Numbered from the stretch's first letter, positions 1 through 9,830 are shown. The stretch is DNA of 64,000 nt from Cytobacillus firmus DS1 (GCF_000565285.1 NZ_APVL01000009.1:124001-188000), one strand, 5' to 3'. The notes: generated from the sequence alone by a model not told the origin. Program-made: numbers and translations.

Positions 1-1
1 G

Positions 2-736
2 GACCCAAGCGAAAGCTTTAAAATGCCGGGCGGAATCGTAAGACGTTCATTCTGTGCCATTTCCGGCCTGCTCCCTTCAGAGGCATGTTCAAAAGCTGGC
101 CTGGTCGAGACTGATTTATTCAATGCCAAATTTGTTCCTACAAAAGTGGATGACAGCCTCGGCAATGGAAAACTTGTACGAATTGGCGATAAAAAATATA
201 TGGCACTTGATTCAACACCTGAAGAGTTTACTGAACCTGGAATGGTTGTGAATCCAGAATATATTCAAAAGCTGTTCGGCATCAAAGCAAATTTAAGTAC
301 TCTAATTCCGAATAAAGAACGCTGGAAGAGCATCCTGACCAGCGCTGACCAGCTTAAAGACAACGGTAAAGCCCCGGCAGCTCCAGGCATTAAAGCTTCG
401 GGTGAAAGCATTACATGGGGCGCACACCCTGAAAAAGATGTGATAGGTTATCGTGTCTATAACGGAGGTAAAAAAGTCGGTACCATAAAAGCCGGCTCCT
501 CCCTTAGCTTTAAAGCTGGAAGCGGCTCAATCCATGTAACAGCCGTTGACATTGCCGGCAGAGAGTCTGCTCCATCCAATGCAGTGGAAATCGGCAAAAA
601 GCCGGAAGAAGAGAAACCTAAGGAAGAAAAGCCTAAGGAAGATAAACCGAAAGATCCGCCAGCCGAAGAAAAGCCTAAGGAAGATAAACCATCAGAATCT
701 GGTGAAGACGGAGACACAGCAGCTGAAAATGATTAA
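2..736 (+). CDS. Class A penicillin-binding protein, C-terminal part (truncated by window edge)
   Basis: The frame is open from base 2 with no start in view, so the glycosyltransferase and most of the transpeptidase lie outside the window. The visible N-terminal segment (IVRRSF, ISGLLPSEAC, TDLFNAKFVPTK) matches the end of the transpeptidase region of Bacillus PBP1-type enzymes, which polymerise and crosslink peptidoglycan outside the membrane. A fibronectin type III-like domain follows (roughly residues 125-200 of the visible part; APAAPG, ITWGAHPEKDVIGYRVY, VDIAGRESAPSNAV). The protein ends in a low-complexity tail of KPKEEKPKED repeats, typical of cell-wall-exposed tails. The family call is firm; which paralogue it is cannot be told from this piece. 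Confidence 0.85.
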   Translation, partial: DPSESFKMPGGIVRRSFCAISGLLPSEACSKAGLVETDLFNAKFVPTKVDDSLGNGKLVRIGDKKYMALDSTPEEFTEPGMVVNPEYIQKLFGIKANLSTLIPNKERWKSILTSADQLKDNGKAPAAPGIKASGESITWGAHPEKDVIGYRVYNGGKKVGTIKAGSSLSFKAGSGSIHVTAVDIAGRESAPSNAVEIGKKPEEEKPKEEKPKEDKPKDPPAEEKPKEDKPSESGEDGDTAAEND

Positions 737-741
737 AATAA

Positions 742-775
742 AGCAGAAATCCAGCTAATGGATTTCTGCTTTTTC
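742..775 (+). terminator. Terminator of the penicillin-binding protein gene
   Basis: An 11-bp perfect stem (AGCAGAAATCC / GGATTTCTGCT, 742-752 with 760-770) and a 7-nt loop are followed by TTTT. It begins six bases after the stop codon. Confidence 0.85.
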
Positions 776-804
776 TTCGTTTGCACCTTTCGTATAAACA
801 CAGG

Positions 805-832
805 AAGGCCGCTGTTTTGGAACAGCGGCCTT
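805..832 (-). terminator. Probable acsA terminator
   Basis: A 12-bp perfect stem (AAGGCCGCTGTT / AACAGCGGCCTT) with a 4-nt loop lies just past the acsA stop codon. The U-tail is poor on either strand, so it may act as a bidirectional barrier between the convergent genes. Confidence 0.6.
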
Positions 833-840
833 GAACCTTC

Positions 841-2559
841 TTAATCTTCCATTGTAGACAAATCACCGGTTGGCAGATCCAGTTCCCATGCCTTAAGCAC
901 ACGGCGCATGATTTTGCCGCTGCGGGTTTTTGGAAGCTTGTCGCGGAATTCGATTTCACGCGGAGCAGCGTGGGCAGCTAGGCCCTTCTTAACGAATTGG
1001 CGGATTTCTTCCACTAATTCCTCAGTAGGTTCATATCCATCCCGTAAAGCAACAAACGCTTTAATAATCTCGCCGCGGACAGGATCCGGCTTGCCGATAA
1101 CCCCAGCTTCTGCAACCGCAGGATGTTCGATCAGCTTGCTCTCTACTTCAAACGGCCCTACACGTTCGCCAGATGTCATGATAACATCATCTACACGGCC
1201 CTGGAACCAGAAGTACCCATCTTCATCCATATAAGCGGAATCTCCGGAAACATACCAATCACCAGGCATAAAATAAGATTCATATTTTTGCTCGTTATTC
1301 CAGATGGCATGCATCATGGAAGGCCAGCCTTTTTTAATCGCAAGGTTGCCCATACGGTTAGGCGGCAGTTCATTTCCCTGATCATCGACAATGGCTGCTT
1401 TTACACCCGGAATCGGCTTACCCATGGATCCAGGCTTTATTTCCATGCAAGGATAATTACAGATGAGCTGTGCACCTGTTTCAGTCATCCACCATGTATC
1501 ATGGATGCGCATGCTGAAGACTTTTGTACCCCATCTGACAACTTCAGGATTTAGCGGTTCACCAACACTGAGGACATGGCGAAGGGAGCTTAAATCAAAT
1601 TTTTTCACCACTTCATCGCCCGCTCCCATCAGCATGCGGAATGCAGTCGGAGCACTATACCAAACTGTAACGCCATACTCCTCAATCATTTTATACCAGG
1701 TCTCCGGATTGAACCTGCCCCCGACCACAAGGTTTGAAGTCCCTGTCAGCCACGGGCCGAAAATACCATATGAAGTACCGGTTACCCATCCTGGATCAGC
1801 AGTGCACCAATATACATCTTCTTCTTTTAAGTCCAGCACCCATTTAGCTGTCTGGTAATGCTGAACCATTGCATTATGTACATGCAGCACTCCTTTTGGC
1901 TTGCCTGTTGAACCGGAAGTATAATGCAAAATAAGCCCATCGTTTCCGTCAACCCATTCAATTGGAAGCTTCCTGCTAGATTCAGCCATTCTTTTATTAA
2001 AATTAACATATGGCCCGGTTTCCTCGATATTTTCCCCAACAAGGAAAACATGCTTTAAAGCAGGCAGCTGGTCAACAGGCACCCGTTCCAAAAGCTCAGG
2101 TGTTGTAATCAGGACTTTTGCTTCACTGTCAGCAAGCCTGTCACGGACAGCCCCTTCCATGAAAGCTTCAAATAGAGGACCCACAATAGCTCCCAGCTTA
2201 ACAGCCCCCAATACGGCAAAATAGAGCTCAGGAGAACGCGGCATAAAGATGAACACCCGGTCGCCTTTTTCAACATCTCCAAATGCTTTTAATGCATTTC
2301 CCGCTTTATTGGATAGTTCCTTCATTTCTTTGAAAGTATATTTCTCATTTCTCTGTCCATCGCGATAATAAAGGGCAACCTTATTTTTTCTGAAAGATTC
2401 CGCATGACGGTCGATCGCCTCATAGGCCATATTCATGCGGCCGGTTTCTTTCCATGAGAATTCTTTTTCCGCATCAGCCCAGTTAAAATTCTCATAAAGT
2501 TCATCATAATTTTTTAAATTGAAGTCCCCTTGCGTTACTGGCAGCGCTTCCACTTTCAT
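841..2559 (-). CDS. acsA: Acetyl-CoA synthetase
   Basis: This 572-residue AMP-forming synthetase activates acetate to acetyl-CoA in the cytoplasm. The adenylate-forming signature YTSGSTGKPKG is at residues 213-223. The C-terminal catalytic motif PKTRSGKIMRR places the conserved lysine at residue 549; in the B. subtilis enzyme, also 572 residues, this lysine is acetylated by AcuA and deacetylated by AcuC. The start is preceded by AAGGGGGAG at good spacing. A SigA-type promoter is visible upstream, and the gene diverges from acuABC, which encodes the machinery that switches AcsA off and on. The context and length make the assignment near certain. Confidence 0.97.
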   Translation of the reverse strand: MKVEALPVTQGDFNLKNYDELYENFNWADAEKEFSWKETGRMNMAYEAIDRHAESFRKNKVALYYRDGQRNEKYTFKEMKELSNKAGNALKAFGDVEKGDRVFIFMPRSPELYFAVLGAVKLGAIVGPLFEAFMEGAVRDRLADSEAKVLITTPELLERVPVDQLPALKHVFLVGENIEETGPYVNFNKRMAESSRKLPIEWVDGNDGLILHYTSGSTGKPKGVLHVHNAMVQHYQTAKWVLDLKEEDVYWCTADPGWVTGTSYGIFGPWLTGTSNLVVGGRFNPETWYKMIEEYGVTVWYSAPTAFRMLMGAGDEVVKKFDLSSLRHVLSVGEPLNPEVVRWGTKVFSMRIHDTWWMTETGAQLICNYPCMEIKPGSMGKPIPGVKAAIVDDQGNELPPNRMGNLAIKKGWPSMMHAIWNNEQKYESYFMPGDWYVSGDSAYMDEDGYFWFQGRVDDVIMTSGERVGPFEVESKLIEHPAVAEAGVIGKPDPVRGEIIKAFVALRDGYEPTEELVEEIRQFVKKGLAAHAAPREIEFRDKLPKTRSGKIMRRVLKAWELDLPTGDLSTMED

Positions 2560-2592
2560 AAATGATTCTCCCCCTTATTTAGATTTGATATT

Positions 2593-2621
2593 ATTATAGT
2601 ATAAACATTATATTTTCTCAA
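2593..2621 (-). promoter_or_regulatory. SigA-type promoter of acsA
   Basis: On the minus strand TTGAGA (2616-2621) and TATAAT (2593-2598) are separated by 17 bp, giving a start point about 25-30 bases upstream of the acsA start codon. Confidence 0.75.
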
Positions 2622-2710
2622 TTTTTAAAATTTTGAAGGAGAGAAAATATAAAGTTATGAACAAATTCATAAATTGTCACAAACTTTTTTAAATTACACA
2701 GAAAATTATG

Positions 2711-2726
2711 TGAAAGCGCTTTATCA
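2711..2726. promoter_or_regulatory. CcpA-binding cre site between acsA and acuA
   Basis: TGAAAGCGCTTTATCA contains the near-palindromic cre core TGAAAGCGCTTTA, with one mismatch to the usual consensus near its 3' end. It sits where the -35 element of acuA would lie (15 bp before TATAAT at 2741) and about 90 bp upstream of the acsA promoter. Catabolite control of acsA and acuABC by CcpA is known in B. subtilis; ccpA is encoded 5 kb away. Confidence 0.75.
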
Positions 2727-2738
2727 CCAGCGTTTTTA

Positions 2739-2746
2739 TGTATAAT
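2739..2746 (+). promoter_or_regulatory. -10 element of the acuABC promoter
   Basis: TGTATAAT (TATAAT at 2741-2746) lies about 38 bp before the acuA start. No good -35 is visible; the matching position is covered by the cre site, consistent with repression by occlusion. Confidence 0.6.
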
Positions 2747-2784
2747 AGAAGGTACATTGATCATGCTACCTGGGTGGTGAATAC

Positions 2785-3417
2785 ATGGAACATAACAAAA
2801 CGTATAATGCAAAGGAATTAAAAACAGCCAATGGAAAATTAATCATTGAGGGGCCGATTACACCCGAAAAATTGTCAGATTATGAGTTTCATAAAGACCT
2901 TGTCGCTTTCAGGCCGCCGGCTCAGCAGCATAAAGCCCTTGTTGAGATTGCGGGATTGCCTGAGGGCAGAATTATAGTAGCCCGTGACAGACATACCATT
3001 GTCGGCTATGTTACTTATTTGTATCCGGATCCTCTAGAACGCTGGTCTGAAGGTAAGATGGATAATTTAATTGAATTGGGTGCCATAGAAGTGATTCCTG
3101 CTTTCCGGGGTTCGGGAACAGGCAAGAACCTGCTGAAAGTATCTATGATGGATGATGCTATGGAGGATTATATTGTTATAACGACAGAGTATTATTGGCA
3201 TTGGGATTTAAAAGGAACTGGCCTGAATGTATGGGAATATCGAAAAATCATGGAAAAGATGATGAATGCAGGCGGTCTTGAATGGTACGCCACAGATGAC
3301 CCGGAAATCAGTTCTCACCCTGCAAACTGCCTCATGGCCCGAATCGGAAAAAGAGTAGACCAGGATTCTGTGCAGCAATTTGACCGTTTGCGCTTTATGA
3401 ATCGCTTTATGTATTAA
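2785..3417 (+). CDS. acuA: AcuA, protein acetyltransferase acting on acetyl-CoA synthetase
   Basis: This is a 210-residue GNAT-fold acetyltransferase. In B. subtilis AcuA uses acetyl-CoA to acetylate the catalytic lysine of AcsA and shuts the enzyme off when acetyl-CoA is abundant. The acetyl-CoA-binding signature RGSGTGKNLL is at residues 108-117. It is the first gene of an acuABC group, divergent from its substrate gene acsA. The GGTGGTG ribosome site is weak. A 224-bp gap holding a dispersed repeat separates it from acuB, so the operon may be interrupted or its expression modulated there. Confidence 0.93.
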   Translation: MEHNKTYNAKELKTANGKLIIEGPITPEKLSDYEFHKDLVAFRPPAQQHKALVEIAGLPEGRIIVARDRHTIVGYVTYLYPDPLERWSEGKMDNLIELGAIEVIPAFRGSGTGKNLLKVSMMDDAMEDYIVITTEYYWHWDLKGTGLNVWEYRKIMEKMMNAGGLEWYATDDPEISSHPANCLMARIGKRVDQDSVQQFDRLRFMNRFMY

Positions 3418-3479
3418 TAGAAGTGTAAATACATAGTTCATGCTATGACTTTTCCTGCATGATTGTATCTCCATATATT

Positions 3480-3626
3480 TTATCGCAGTCTAACGGGCAG
3501 TAAGACCCCGCTTCAAGACTCAGAGGAATCAAAGGAGGATAAGTGGGGGTCAAACTGCCCGTAATGGCCCGATTGGTTCAACTAACAATCAGTGGAAAAC
3601 CCCCGCTGATTGAAGTTTCACTTTAT
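3480..3626 (+). repeat. Dispersed repeat family R1, copy A
   Basis: A 147-bp element that reappears inverted at 59697-59847. It holds two stem-loops. The first is long (ACGGGCAGT 3493-3501 with ACTGCCCGT 3554-3562, then GACCCC 3504-3509 with GGGGTC 3546-3551). The second pairs CAATCAG and GG (3586-3595) with CC and CTGATTG (3603-3612). The element starts TTATCGCAGTC and ends CACTTTAT. It carries no coding capacity of its own but creates a false upstream extension of acuB from a GTG at 3543. It could be a miniature mobile element or a repeated structured RNA. Confidence 0.9.
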
Positions 3627-3641
3627 AAGGAGGCATTTAAA

Positions 3642-4289
3642 GTGATTGTTGAAGAAATTATGAAAACGGATGTCACGGCTTTGTCAAAAGAAGACACTAT
3701 TGCCGATGCCATAAGAATTATGAGTGAAAAAAGAATCCGGCATTTGCCAATAACAGATGAAGGTGGCAGGCTCCAGGGACTTGTAACAGATAGGGATATT
3801 CGGGACGCCACACCTTCTATTTTTCATACAGAACTGTTTAAGGAAGATCTGCAGAGACCGTTAAAAATGATTATGAAGACAGATATCATCACTGGTCATC
3901 CGCTTGATTTTGCTGAAGAAATTGCTGCGGTTTTTTATGAGCAGCGGATTGGCTGCCTTCCCATATTAAACGATAATAAGCTGGTTGGGATTGTCACAGA
4001 AACCGATTTGCTTCATACATTAGTTCAATTGACGGGAGCTCATCAGCCAGGCTCGCAGATTGAAGTGAAGGTGCCGAACAAGGCGGGCATGCTGTTTGAA
4101 ATCGCTGAAGTCATTTGCAAAAGGAAGGCAAATATCCAGAGTGTCCTTGTATACCCTGACAAAACAGATGATAAATTTAAAATATTGGTGATAAGGGTAC
4201 AGACAATGAATCCTACACTTGTAGTAGAAGATTTGAAAAAAGCAGGCCATCACGTTTTATGGCCAAACATGCCGGGGATTTCACTATGA
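3642..4289 (+). CDS. acuB: AcuB, CBS-ACT regulatory protein
   Basis: The 215-residue protein has two CBS domains (residues 1-130; [28 protein letters not shown], and [12 protein letters not shown]) and an ACT domain (about 138-205). Such pairs usually sense adenine nucleotides and amino acids. It belongs to the acetoin/acetate utilisation group acuABC, but its biochemical role is not established. The chosen GTG start has AAGGAGG eight bases upstream and gives the length of the B. subtilis protein. A longer frame from 3543 runs through repeat R1 and is artefactual. Its stop overlaps the acuC start (ATGA), implying translational coupling. Confidence 0.93.
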   Translation: MIVEEIMKTDVTALSKEDTIADAIRIMSEKRIRHLPITDEGGRLQGLVTDRDIRDATPSIFHTELFKEDLQRPLKMIMKTDIITGHPLDFAEEIAAVFYEQRIGCLPILNDNKLVGIVTETDLLHTLVQLTGAHQPGSQIEVKVPNKAGMLFEIAEVICKRKANIQSVLVYPDKTDDKFKILVIRVQTMNPTLVVEDLKKAGHHVLWPNMPGISL

Positions 4290-5458
4290 CACATGATTCA
4301 GTATTTGTTTATTCTGAAGACCTGCTGAATTACAAATTCGGCAAAAATCATCCTTTTAATCAGATAAGGCTGAAGCTGACACTTGATTTGCTCAAAAATA
4401 TAAATGCCATCGATGACTGTCATATTATCCCGCCGCGCCAGGCTTCGGATGAAGAGCTTCACTTGATTCATGATCCAAATTATGTGAATGCTGTCAAGCT
4501 TGCCGGCCTGGGACAGCTTCCGGAGGAATCATGTGAAAACTATGGTCTTGGGACTGAGGACACACCCGTATTTCCCAATATGCATGAAGCGAGCTCCCTT
4601 ATAGCAGGAGGCACCCTCGCAGCCGTTGATGCCGTTATGAGCGGACGTGCTAAGCATGCACTGCACCTGGGTGGAGGCCTTCACCATGGTTTTAGGGGAA
4701 AGGCCTCGGGATTTTGCATTTACAACGATAGCTCAGTAGCCATAAAATACATACAGGAAAAGTATAAAGCCCGTGTTTTGTATGTAGATACTGATGCTCA
4801 TCATGGTGACGGTGTCCAATGGTCATTTTATGATGACCCGGATGTATGCACCCTATCAATTCACGAAACTGGCCGATACCTTTTTCCCGGTACCGGAAAT
4901 ATCAATGAACGGGGACAAGGGAAAGGATATGGATTCTCTTTCAATATTCCCGTGGACGCTTTTACTGAAGACGACTCCTGGCTGCATGCATACCGTACAG
5001 CTTTTCGGGAGGTTGCGGAGTTTTTCAAGCCTGATGTAATACTGACGCAAAATGGTGCTGATGCCCATTATCTTGATCCACTTACCCATTTATCATCAAC
5101 TATAAAGATCTATAGGGAAATTCCGAAATTAGCTCATGAAATTGCCCATGAATATTGTGGCGGGAAATGGATTGCAGTCGGCGGTGGCGGTTATGATATT
5201 TGGAGAGTTGTTCCCCGGGCATGGGCCATGATTTGGCTAGAAATGACTGAAAACTCTAACTGTTACGGCAATATCCCGGTGGAATGGATAAACATGTGGA
5301 AAGAACACGCACCTGTGCCTCTTCCCCTTGAATGGGATGATCCGGCTGATTTATATAAGCCTATCCCCCGTAAAAGTGAAATTACTGAAAAAAATGCCCG
5401 GACAGTGGACAAGGTTCTTTACCCCATCCGGAACAAATCAATGACAGAGTCTATATAA
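4286..5458 (+). CDS. acuC: AcuC, class I histone-deacetylase-family deacetylase
   Basis: A 390-residue zinc-dependent deacetylase of the arginase/HDAC fold. In B. subtilis AcuC reactivates AcsA by removing acetyl from the catalytic lysine. Diagnostic segments are [22 protein letters not shown] with metal and catalytic His/Asp residues, [14 protein letters not shown] and VGGGGYD. The start is the ATG overlapping the acuB stop. It is the last gene of the acu group and converges on motS across a shared hairpin. Confidence 0.95.
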   Translation: MTHDSVFVYSEDLLNYKFGKNHPFNQIRLKLTLDLLKNINAIDDCHIIPPRQASDEELHLIHDPNYVNAVKLAGLGQLPEESCENYGLGTEDTPVFPNMHEASSLIAGGTLAAVDAVMSGRAKHALHLGGGLHHGFRGKASGFCIYNDSSVAIKYIQEKYKARVLYVDTDAHHGDGVQWSFYDDPDVCTLSIHETGRYLFPGTGNINERGQGKGYGFSFNIPVDAFTEDDSWLHAYRTAFREVAEFFKPDVILTQNGADAHYLDPLTHLSSTIKIYREIPKLAHEIAHEYCGGKWIAVGGGGYDIWRVVPRAWAMIWLEMTENSNCYGNIPVEWINMWKEHAPVPLPLEWDDPADLYKPIPRKSEITEKNARTVDKVLYPIRNKSMTESI

Positions 5459-5502
5459 AAAAGTAACTGGCCGGCAACATCCGGCTGCAATTTCTTCATG
5501 TA

Positions 5503-5538
5503 AATAAACAGGTCTGGCTAATGCCGGACCTGTTTATT
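5503..5538. terminator. Bidirectional terminator between acuC and motS
   Basis: A 16-bp stem with one mismatch (AATAAACAGGTCTGGC / GCCGGACCTGTTTATT) lies 45 bp past acuC and overlaps the motS stop codon. The U-tails are modest on both strands. Confidence 0.7.
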
Positions 5539-6265
5539 AATTGTTCTCTTCATTAAATTTCGGATCAGAAATAATGATTTCAACACGCCTGTTTTTCTCC
5601 CAATTCTCCGGTCCTGAATTGGGAACGATGGGACGGGTTTCCCCGTAGCCGACAGCCATAAATCTGTGGCTGTCTAGTTTATGTCCTTCTGTTAAATATC
5701 TGATTACTGTACTGGCCCTGGCAGCAGATAACTCCCAATTGGATGGATACCTGTATGTAGTTATGGGCCGGTCATCAGTATGTCCTTCCACCTTCACCAG
5801 GTTGGGCATTTTTGCTAACAGGGTTCCTACTTTATCCAGGAAAGGGAATGAGCTCTCTATCAGACTGGCATCCCCTGATTCGAATAAAACCTGTTCCTGC
5901 AGGACGAGAACGACACCACGCTCCGTCCTGTTTGCCACTATAACCTTATCTAATCCATTTTCATCCAGAAACGACTGAATTTCCATTTGGAGCTCATCAA
6001 GCGAATCTGATTGCCCGCTGTCTTCTTTTTCCGTATTTTCTTCCATTTCTCCCTGATTCTCCGCTGGAATGATGGACGGCTGGAAATCAAGCACCTGTCT
6101 GTCCCGGAAGGAGTCAGATATCGCCTGAAATTTCATTAAATCAATCTGTGACATTGAAAATAGCAGGATAAAGAAAACTAATATTAATGTGACGAGATCT
6201 GAGAAAGTCACCATCCAGCCTGGGGCACCCTTGGGAGGCTCAGGAGATCTTCTCCTACGCCTCAT
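5537..6265 (-). CDS. motS: MotS, sodium-type flagellar stator subunit B
   Basis: A 242-residue MotB-family protein. A short basic cytoplasmic N-terminus leads into one membrane helix (about 18-40) carrying the conserved ion-binding aspartate at residue 23 (TFSDL). After an acidic linker, an OmpA-like peptidoglycan-binding domain (about 115-235; [33 protein letters not shown]) anchors the stator. Synteny next to ccpA matches motPS of B. subtilis, the Na+-driven pair; coupling-ion specificity is inferred from synteny. It overlaps motP by 11 bp. Confidence 0.92.
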   Translation of the reverse strand: MRRRRRSPEPPKGAPGWMVTFSDLVTLILVFFILLFSMSQIDLMKFQAISDSFRDRQVLDFQPSIIPAENQGEMEENTEKEDSGQSDSLDELQMEIQSFLDENGLDKVIVANRTERGVVLVLQEQVLFESGDASLIESSFPFLDKVGTLLAKMPNLVKVEGHTDDRPITTYRYPSNWELSAARASTVIRYLTEGHKLDSHRFMAVGYGETRPIVPNSGPENWEKNRRVEIIISDPKFNEENN

Positions 6266-7073
6266 GATCGAGCGCCTCCCCCGCGCTTACTGCGTTCTCA
6301 AGCTCTCTCCGTTCCTCAGAGGATAAAAAGGCACTCAGCTTCTCCTCCAGAATTTTTGGATTTTGACCGGATTGAACACCGATAACACCTTCAATAATGA
6401 TTTCCTTTAAAAATACTTCCTTCTCTGTCTTTAAAGCCAGCTTTGCTGCCATCGGCAGAAAAATAAGATTGGCCAGAAGTGAGCCATATAATGTAGTCAA
6501 TAAGGCAATGGCCATGTTTGGCCCAAGAGTGGAGGGATCATTTAAATTTTTCAGCATCAGAACCAGACCGATCAGGGTTCCTATCATTCCCCATGCCGGA
6601 GCATACTCACCCGCTCTTTCAAGAATGCTTCTGCCTTTTCTGTGCCTCTCTTCCATCGCCATTATTTCGGCATTCATAATGTCAGTAATGACATCGGGCT
6701 CTATACCATCCACAGCCAGATAAATGCCTTTCCGAATGAAAGAATCTTCGACTTTCTCGACTTCAGCCTCAAGCGACAACAGCCCTTCACGCCGGGCACG
6801 CTCAGAGAGTTTGACAAAAATTCCAATCAGCTCGCCAACGCTTTGTTCTTCACTGGAAAAAACCTGCTTAAAAACGGTGGCCATATGCCTGATATCTTTT
6901 AACGGAAAACTAACAAGCAGCCCGGCTATTAATCCGCCTAAAACAATAAGGATTGAAGAAGGGTCAACAAATGATAAAAACCCATCTGTTCCTCCATTCC
7001 ACATAATCCCAAAAATGAGCATAGCCAGGCCCACCAATAACCCTGCAGGTGTTAACATATCGAACTTTCTCAT
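6255..7073 (-). CDS. motP: MotP, sodium-type flagellar stator subunit A
   Basis: A 272-residue MotA-family membrane protein with four predicted helices and the large cytoplasmic loop between helices 2 and 3 that contacts the rotor ([21 protein letters not shown]). The third and fourth helices follow ([36 protein letters not shown]). It forms the channel with MotS, whose start lies inside its last codons. It lies just downstream of ccpA; a family R2 repeat fills the gap. Confidence 0.92.
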   Translation of the reverse strand: MRKFDMLTPAGLLVGLAMLIFGIMWNGGTDGFLSFVDPSSILIVLGGLIAGLLVSFPLKDIRHMATVFKQVFSSEEQSVGELIGIFVKLSERARREGLLSLEAEVEKVEDSFIRKGIYLAVDGIEPDVITDIMNAEIMAMEERHRKGRSILERAGEYAPAWGMIGTLIGLVLMLKNLNDPSTLGPNMAIALLTTLYGSLLANLIFLPMAAKLALKTEKEVFLKEIIIEGVIGVQSGQNPKILEEKLSAFLSSEERRELENAVSAGEALDHEA

Positions 7074-7171
7074 ACTCTCTCTCCCTGATCCGCTGCATTA
7101 TCTAAAAATTTCAGTATAAAATTTGACAGAAAGAAACGCCTTTCATATTAAGGCGTTTTTCTTTCTTCCCT

Positions 7172-7289
7172 TGTCTAGCTGCAGCGCCTAGCCCCTCGAG
7201 GCACTTCGCTCCAGATGCTGAAGTCAAAGAACGACATCAACTTCTGGCCTCCAGCGCTTGTCGGGGCTGGTTGAGGCGCTTCCACTTTT
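7172..7289 (-). repeat. Dispersed repeat family R2, copy a
   Basis: The ends TGTCTAGCT, GCAGCGCCTA, CCCCTCGAGG and TCGGGG, GAGGCGCTTCC match, in reverse orientation, the R2 elements at 22455, 30370, 46221 and 63453. The middle holds a private stem-loop (CCAGA..TGAAGTC with GACATCAACTTCTGG). It is non-coding and lies between ccpA and motP. Confidence 0.8.
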
Positions 7290-7309
7290 CTTTTATATCG
7301 GCATATTTT

Positions 7310-8308
7310 CTATTTTGTTGAGCTTCGTTCTTCAATTCGATGTGGAAGTACAACAATTTGCTCATCGACTGATTCTTTATTCATAAGCTTTGTAAGTAAT
7401 CTCATGGCAACCGCACCGATATCATACAATGGCTGTACCACTGATGTCAGTTGAGGACGTACCATTAAAGTCAATCTGGTATTGTCTGAACTGATGACCT
7501 CAAAGTCTTTAGGTACATCATACCCTTTATCCTCAGCCCCATGGACGATTCCCAAAGCCATTTCATCAGATCCTGCAAAAATAGCAGTTGGACGAGGTTC
7601 AGCCTCAAGCAGTTTTTCAAAGGATTCTATACCTGAATCGTACGTATAATCTCCTTCAACCACCAATTCATCACGGAAGGATACTTCAGCTTCTTCCAAT
7701 GCACGCTTATAGCCTGCAAGCTTCTTTTCCTGATTAATCGGCTCGCGGAGGGGTCCTACCACAAGAGCTACATCTTTATGGCCTTTTTCAATAAATGCCT
7801 TTGTGACATCAAATGCTGCCTGTTCATAATTAATATTGACTGATGGAATTTTGCCCGTTTCTTCAATAGAGCCGGCCAGTACGATCGGAACAGGAGACTT
7901 TTCAAACTCTTCTACAAGCTCCGACGTAATGTTGCCGCCCATGAAGACTATTCCATCCACCTGTTTACCAAGCATAGTATTAAGCAAGTGCAGCTCTTTT
8001 TCGATATTCTGATCGGAGTTGCTGAGAATGATATTGTATTTATACATTGTCGCAATATCTTCTATGCCCCTTGCCAGTTCTGCAAAAAAGGTGCTGGAAA
8101 TATCGGGAATGATCACACCGACTGTAGTGGTTTTTTTGCTTGCCAATCCTCTCGCAACCGCGTTGGGGCGGTACCCAAGCCGGTCAATGACTTCCATTAC
8201 TTTTTTTCTGGTTGCGGGTTTAACATTCGGGTTGCCGTTTACAACACGAGAAACCGTTGCCATTGATACATTCGCTTCTCTTGCCACATCATATATTGTT
8301 ACATTCAT
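7310..8308 (-). CDS. ccpA: CcpA, catabolite control protein
   Basis: A 332-residue LacI/GalR-family regulator, the master carbon catabolite regulator of Bacillus. With HPr-Ser46-P it binds cre sites. The N-terminal helix-turn-helix and hinge are clear ([34 protein letters not shown]), followed by a periplasmic-binding-like core. The ATG at 8308 is eight bases after AAGGAG; the GTG at 8317 is part of that site and too close to use. Likely targets in this window are the cre sites at 2711 and 53904. Confidence 0.97.
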   Translation of the reverse strand: MNVTIYDVAREANVSMATVSRVVNGNPNVKPATRKKVMEVIDRLGYRPNAVARGLASKKTTTVGVIIPDISSTFFAELARGIEDIATMYKYNIILSNSDQNIEKELHLLNTMLGKQVDGIVFMGGNITSELVEEFEKSPVPIVLAGSIEETGKIPSVNINYEQAAFDVTKAFIEKGHKDVALVVGPLREPINQEKKLAGYKRALEEAEVSFRDELVVEGDYTYDSGIESFEKLLEAEPRPTAIFAGSDEMALGIVHGAEDKGYDVPKDFEVISSDNTRLTLMVRPQLTSVVQPLYDIGAVAMRLLTKLMNKESVDEQIVVLPHRIEERSSTK

Positions 8309-8515
8309 TACTGACACTCCTTCTTTAATTAGCGGTCACTTCTATTACTTTATATTTTACAGCAACACGACATAACCTACTCATTTTTTATCCTAATTTG
8401 TGAGTGGTTACACATGTACAATTATGTATCTAATCATACGACAGTCCAGGAATTGCCGCAATGTCAAGGCTTATATTTCTGAAAAAAACTTAAAATTTCA
8501 CTTTACAAGCGAAAA

Positions 8516-8544
8516 AGAGCCCTCTGCAATTAGCGAAGGGCTCT
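8516..8544 (-). terminator. Terminator of aroA
   Basis: On the minus strand AGAGCCCT pairs with AGGGCTCT around a 13-nt loop and is followed by TTTTTC, about 65 bp past the aroA stop. Confidence 0.8.
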
Positions 8545-8607
8545 CCATATTTTGAAATAGCTCCATTGATGCTGAATCAGAATGCGAGAAGGCTCTTATC
8601 CCGATGG

Positions 8608-9684
8608 TCACACTCTTAGCAATGCTGAAGATTGAAGTTCAGACATAAAATGGTCAAATTGATTTAAGTCCATTTGCTGTGCTGAATCTGAAAGGGCAAC
8701 AGCCGGGTCAGGATGGACTTCTGCCATTACGCCATCTGCGCCGATTGCCAGTGCTGCTTTTGCTGCGGGAAGAAGCAAATCTCTGCGGCCAGTTGAATGT
8801 GTAACGTCAACAAGTACAGGCAAATGTGTTTCCTGCTTAAGGATTGGCACTGCCGAAATATCCAGTGTATTGCGTGTTGCCCGTTCGTAGGTGCGGATTC
8901 CGCGCTCACACAAGATGATCTGTCCGTTCCCCTGGGACATGATATATTCCGCTGCATTAATGAATTCTTCGATTGTAGCTGCAATCCCGCGCTTTAAAAG
9001 AACTGGCTTATTTACAGCACCAGCTGCTTTTAATAACTCGAAGTTTTGCATGTTTCTTGCACCGATTTGAATAACATCAATATAATTTACAGCTGTTTCA
9101 ATATCATTAGGGCTTACAATTTCAGAAATAACTGCCAGATCGTATTCATCTGCCACTCTTTTTAAAATCTTCAGGCCTTCTAGGCCAAGACCCTGAAAAT
9201 CATATGGCGATGTTCTTGGTTTATATGCTCCTCCGCGAAGAAGCTTAAGCCCTTTCGCTTTAACAGCTTCAGCAACAGTTGCTACCTGCTCATAAGATTC
9301 AACTGCACATGGGCCAAAAACAAGATGAGGATTGCCATCTCCTACTTTTTCACCTTTTAAGTCCACAATTGTGTTTTCAGGCTTCTTTTTGCGTGAAACA
9401 AGAAGCGCTTTTCTATGATCATCTTTTTGAAGTTCAAGGCCTGCTTTGAAAATTTCCTTGAACATATGCTCAATTGTTGAATTTTCAAAAGGACCGTCAT
9501 TATGCTCTTTTATCAAATCCAGCATTTTGCGTTCTCGGACAGGATCATAACGATAAACCCCTTGTGTTTCCTTTACTCTTCCGATTTCTTGAACAAGTTC
9601 TGCTCTTTCATTGATTAAAGCTAAAAGCTGAAGATTCAGCTCATCCACTCGATCACGAAGTTTATCTAGTTCATTATTGCTCAT
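8608..9684 (-). CDS. aroA: Bifunctional chorismate mutase / DAHP synthase
   Basis: A 358-residue fusion. Residues 1-90 are an AroQ-type chorismate mutase ([30 protein letters not shown]). Residues 110-358 are a DAHP synthase that condenses phosphoenolpyruvate and erythrose 4-phosphate, the first step to aromatic amino acids ([46 protein letters not shown]). The B. subtilis enzyme has the same fusion and length; its mutase domain serves as the feedback sensor. The ATG at 9684 has AGGAAGGGACAGGAA upstream. An upstream frame from 9819 merely translates the leader. Confidence 0.95.
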   Translation of the reverse strand: MSNNELDKLRDRVDELNLQLLALINERAELVQEIGRVKETQGVYRYDPVRERKMLDLIKEHNDGPFENSTIEHMFKEIFKAGLELQKDDHRKALLVSRKKKPENTIVDLKGEKVGDGNPHLVFGPCAVESYEQVATVAEAVKAKGLKLLRGGAYKPRTSPYDFQGLGLEGLKILKRVADEYDLAVISEIVSPNDIETAVNYIDVIQIGARNMQNFELLKAAGAVNKPVLLKRGIAATIEEFINAAEYIMSQGNGQIILCERGIRTYERATRNTLDISAVPILKQETHLPVLVDVTHSTGRRDLLLPAAKAALAIGADGVMAEVHPDPAVALSDSAQQMDLNQFDHFMSELQSSALLRV

Positions 9685-9714
9685 TTCCTGTCCCTTCCTT
9701 TCGAATCTCAATTT

Positions 9715-9830
9715 AGGCCGTGGCTGTTTCAGGATGCATGCACAAAGCCCGCATTTAAATGCGCACCGAGTTAAGCATTTCCATCTTTCTCTTTTACGGC
9801 CTCTGGATATGTGATACATTTTTTATAATT
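9715..9830 (-). promoter_or_regulatory. Structured 5' leader of aroA (candidate regulatory RNA)
   Basis: The promoter at 9837-9865 implies a leader of about 145 nt. It can close with a 7-bp stem (AGGCCGT, 9796-9802, with ACGGCCT, 9715-9721, minus-strand sense) and contains the 14-bp palindrome CGCATTTAAATGCG (9750-9763). There is no terminator-like U-tail, so any control would be at translation or RNA stability. No known riboswitch class is recognised. Confidence 0.35.

Noticed and set aside
3493-3612. IS200/IS605-type ends around R1
   Set aside because: Hairpin ends are suggestive, but no transposase or TnpB is present in the window, so the class cannot be claimed.
3543-3641. In-frame 33-residue N-terminal extension of acuB
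   Set aside because: It translates the R1 repeat, which is non-coding and stops after a few codons in the other copy; GTG 3642 has the proper ribosome site.
9685-9819. 45-residue N-terminal extension of AroA
   Set aside because: It has no ribosome site, lies in the mapped-looking leader, and the B. subtilis enzyme starts at the equivalent of 9684.
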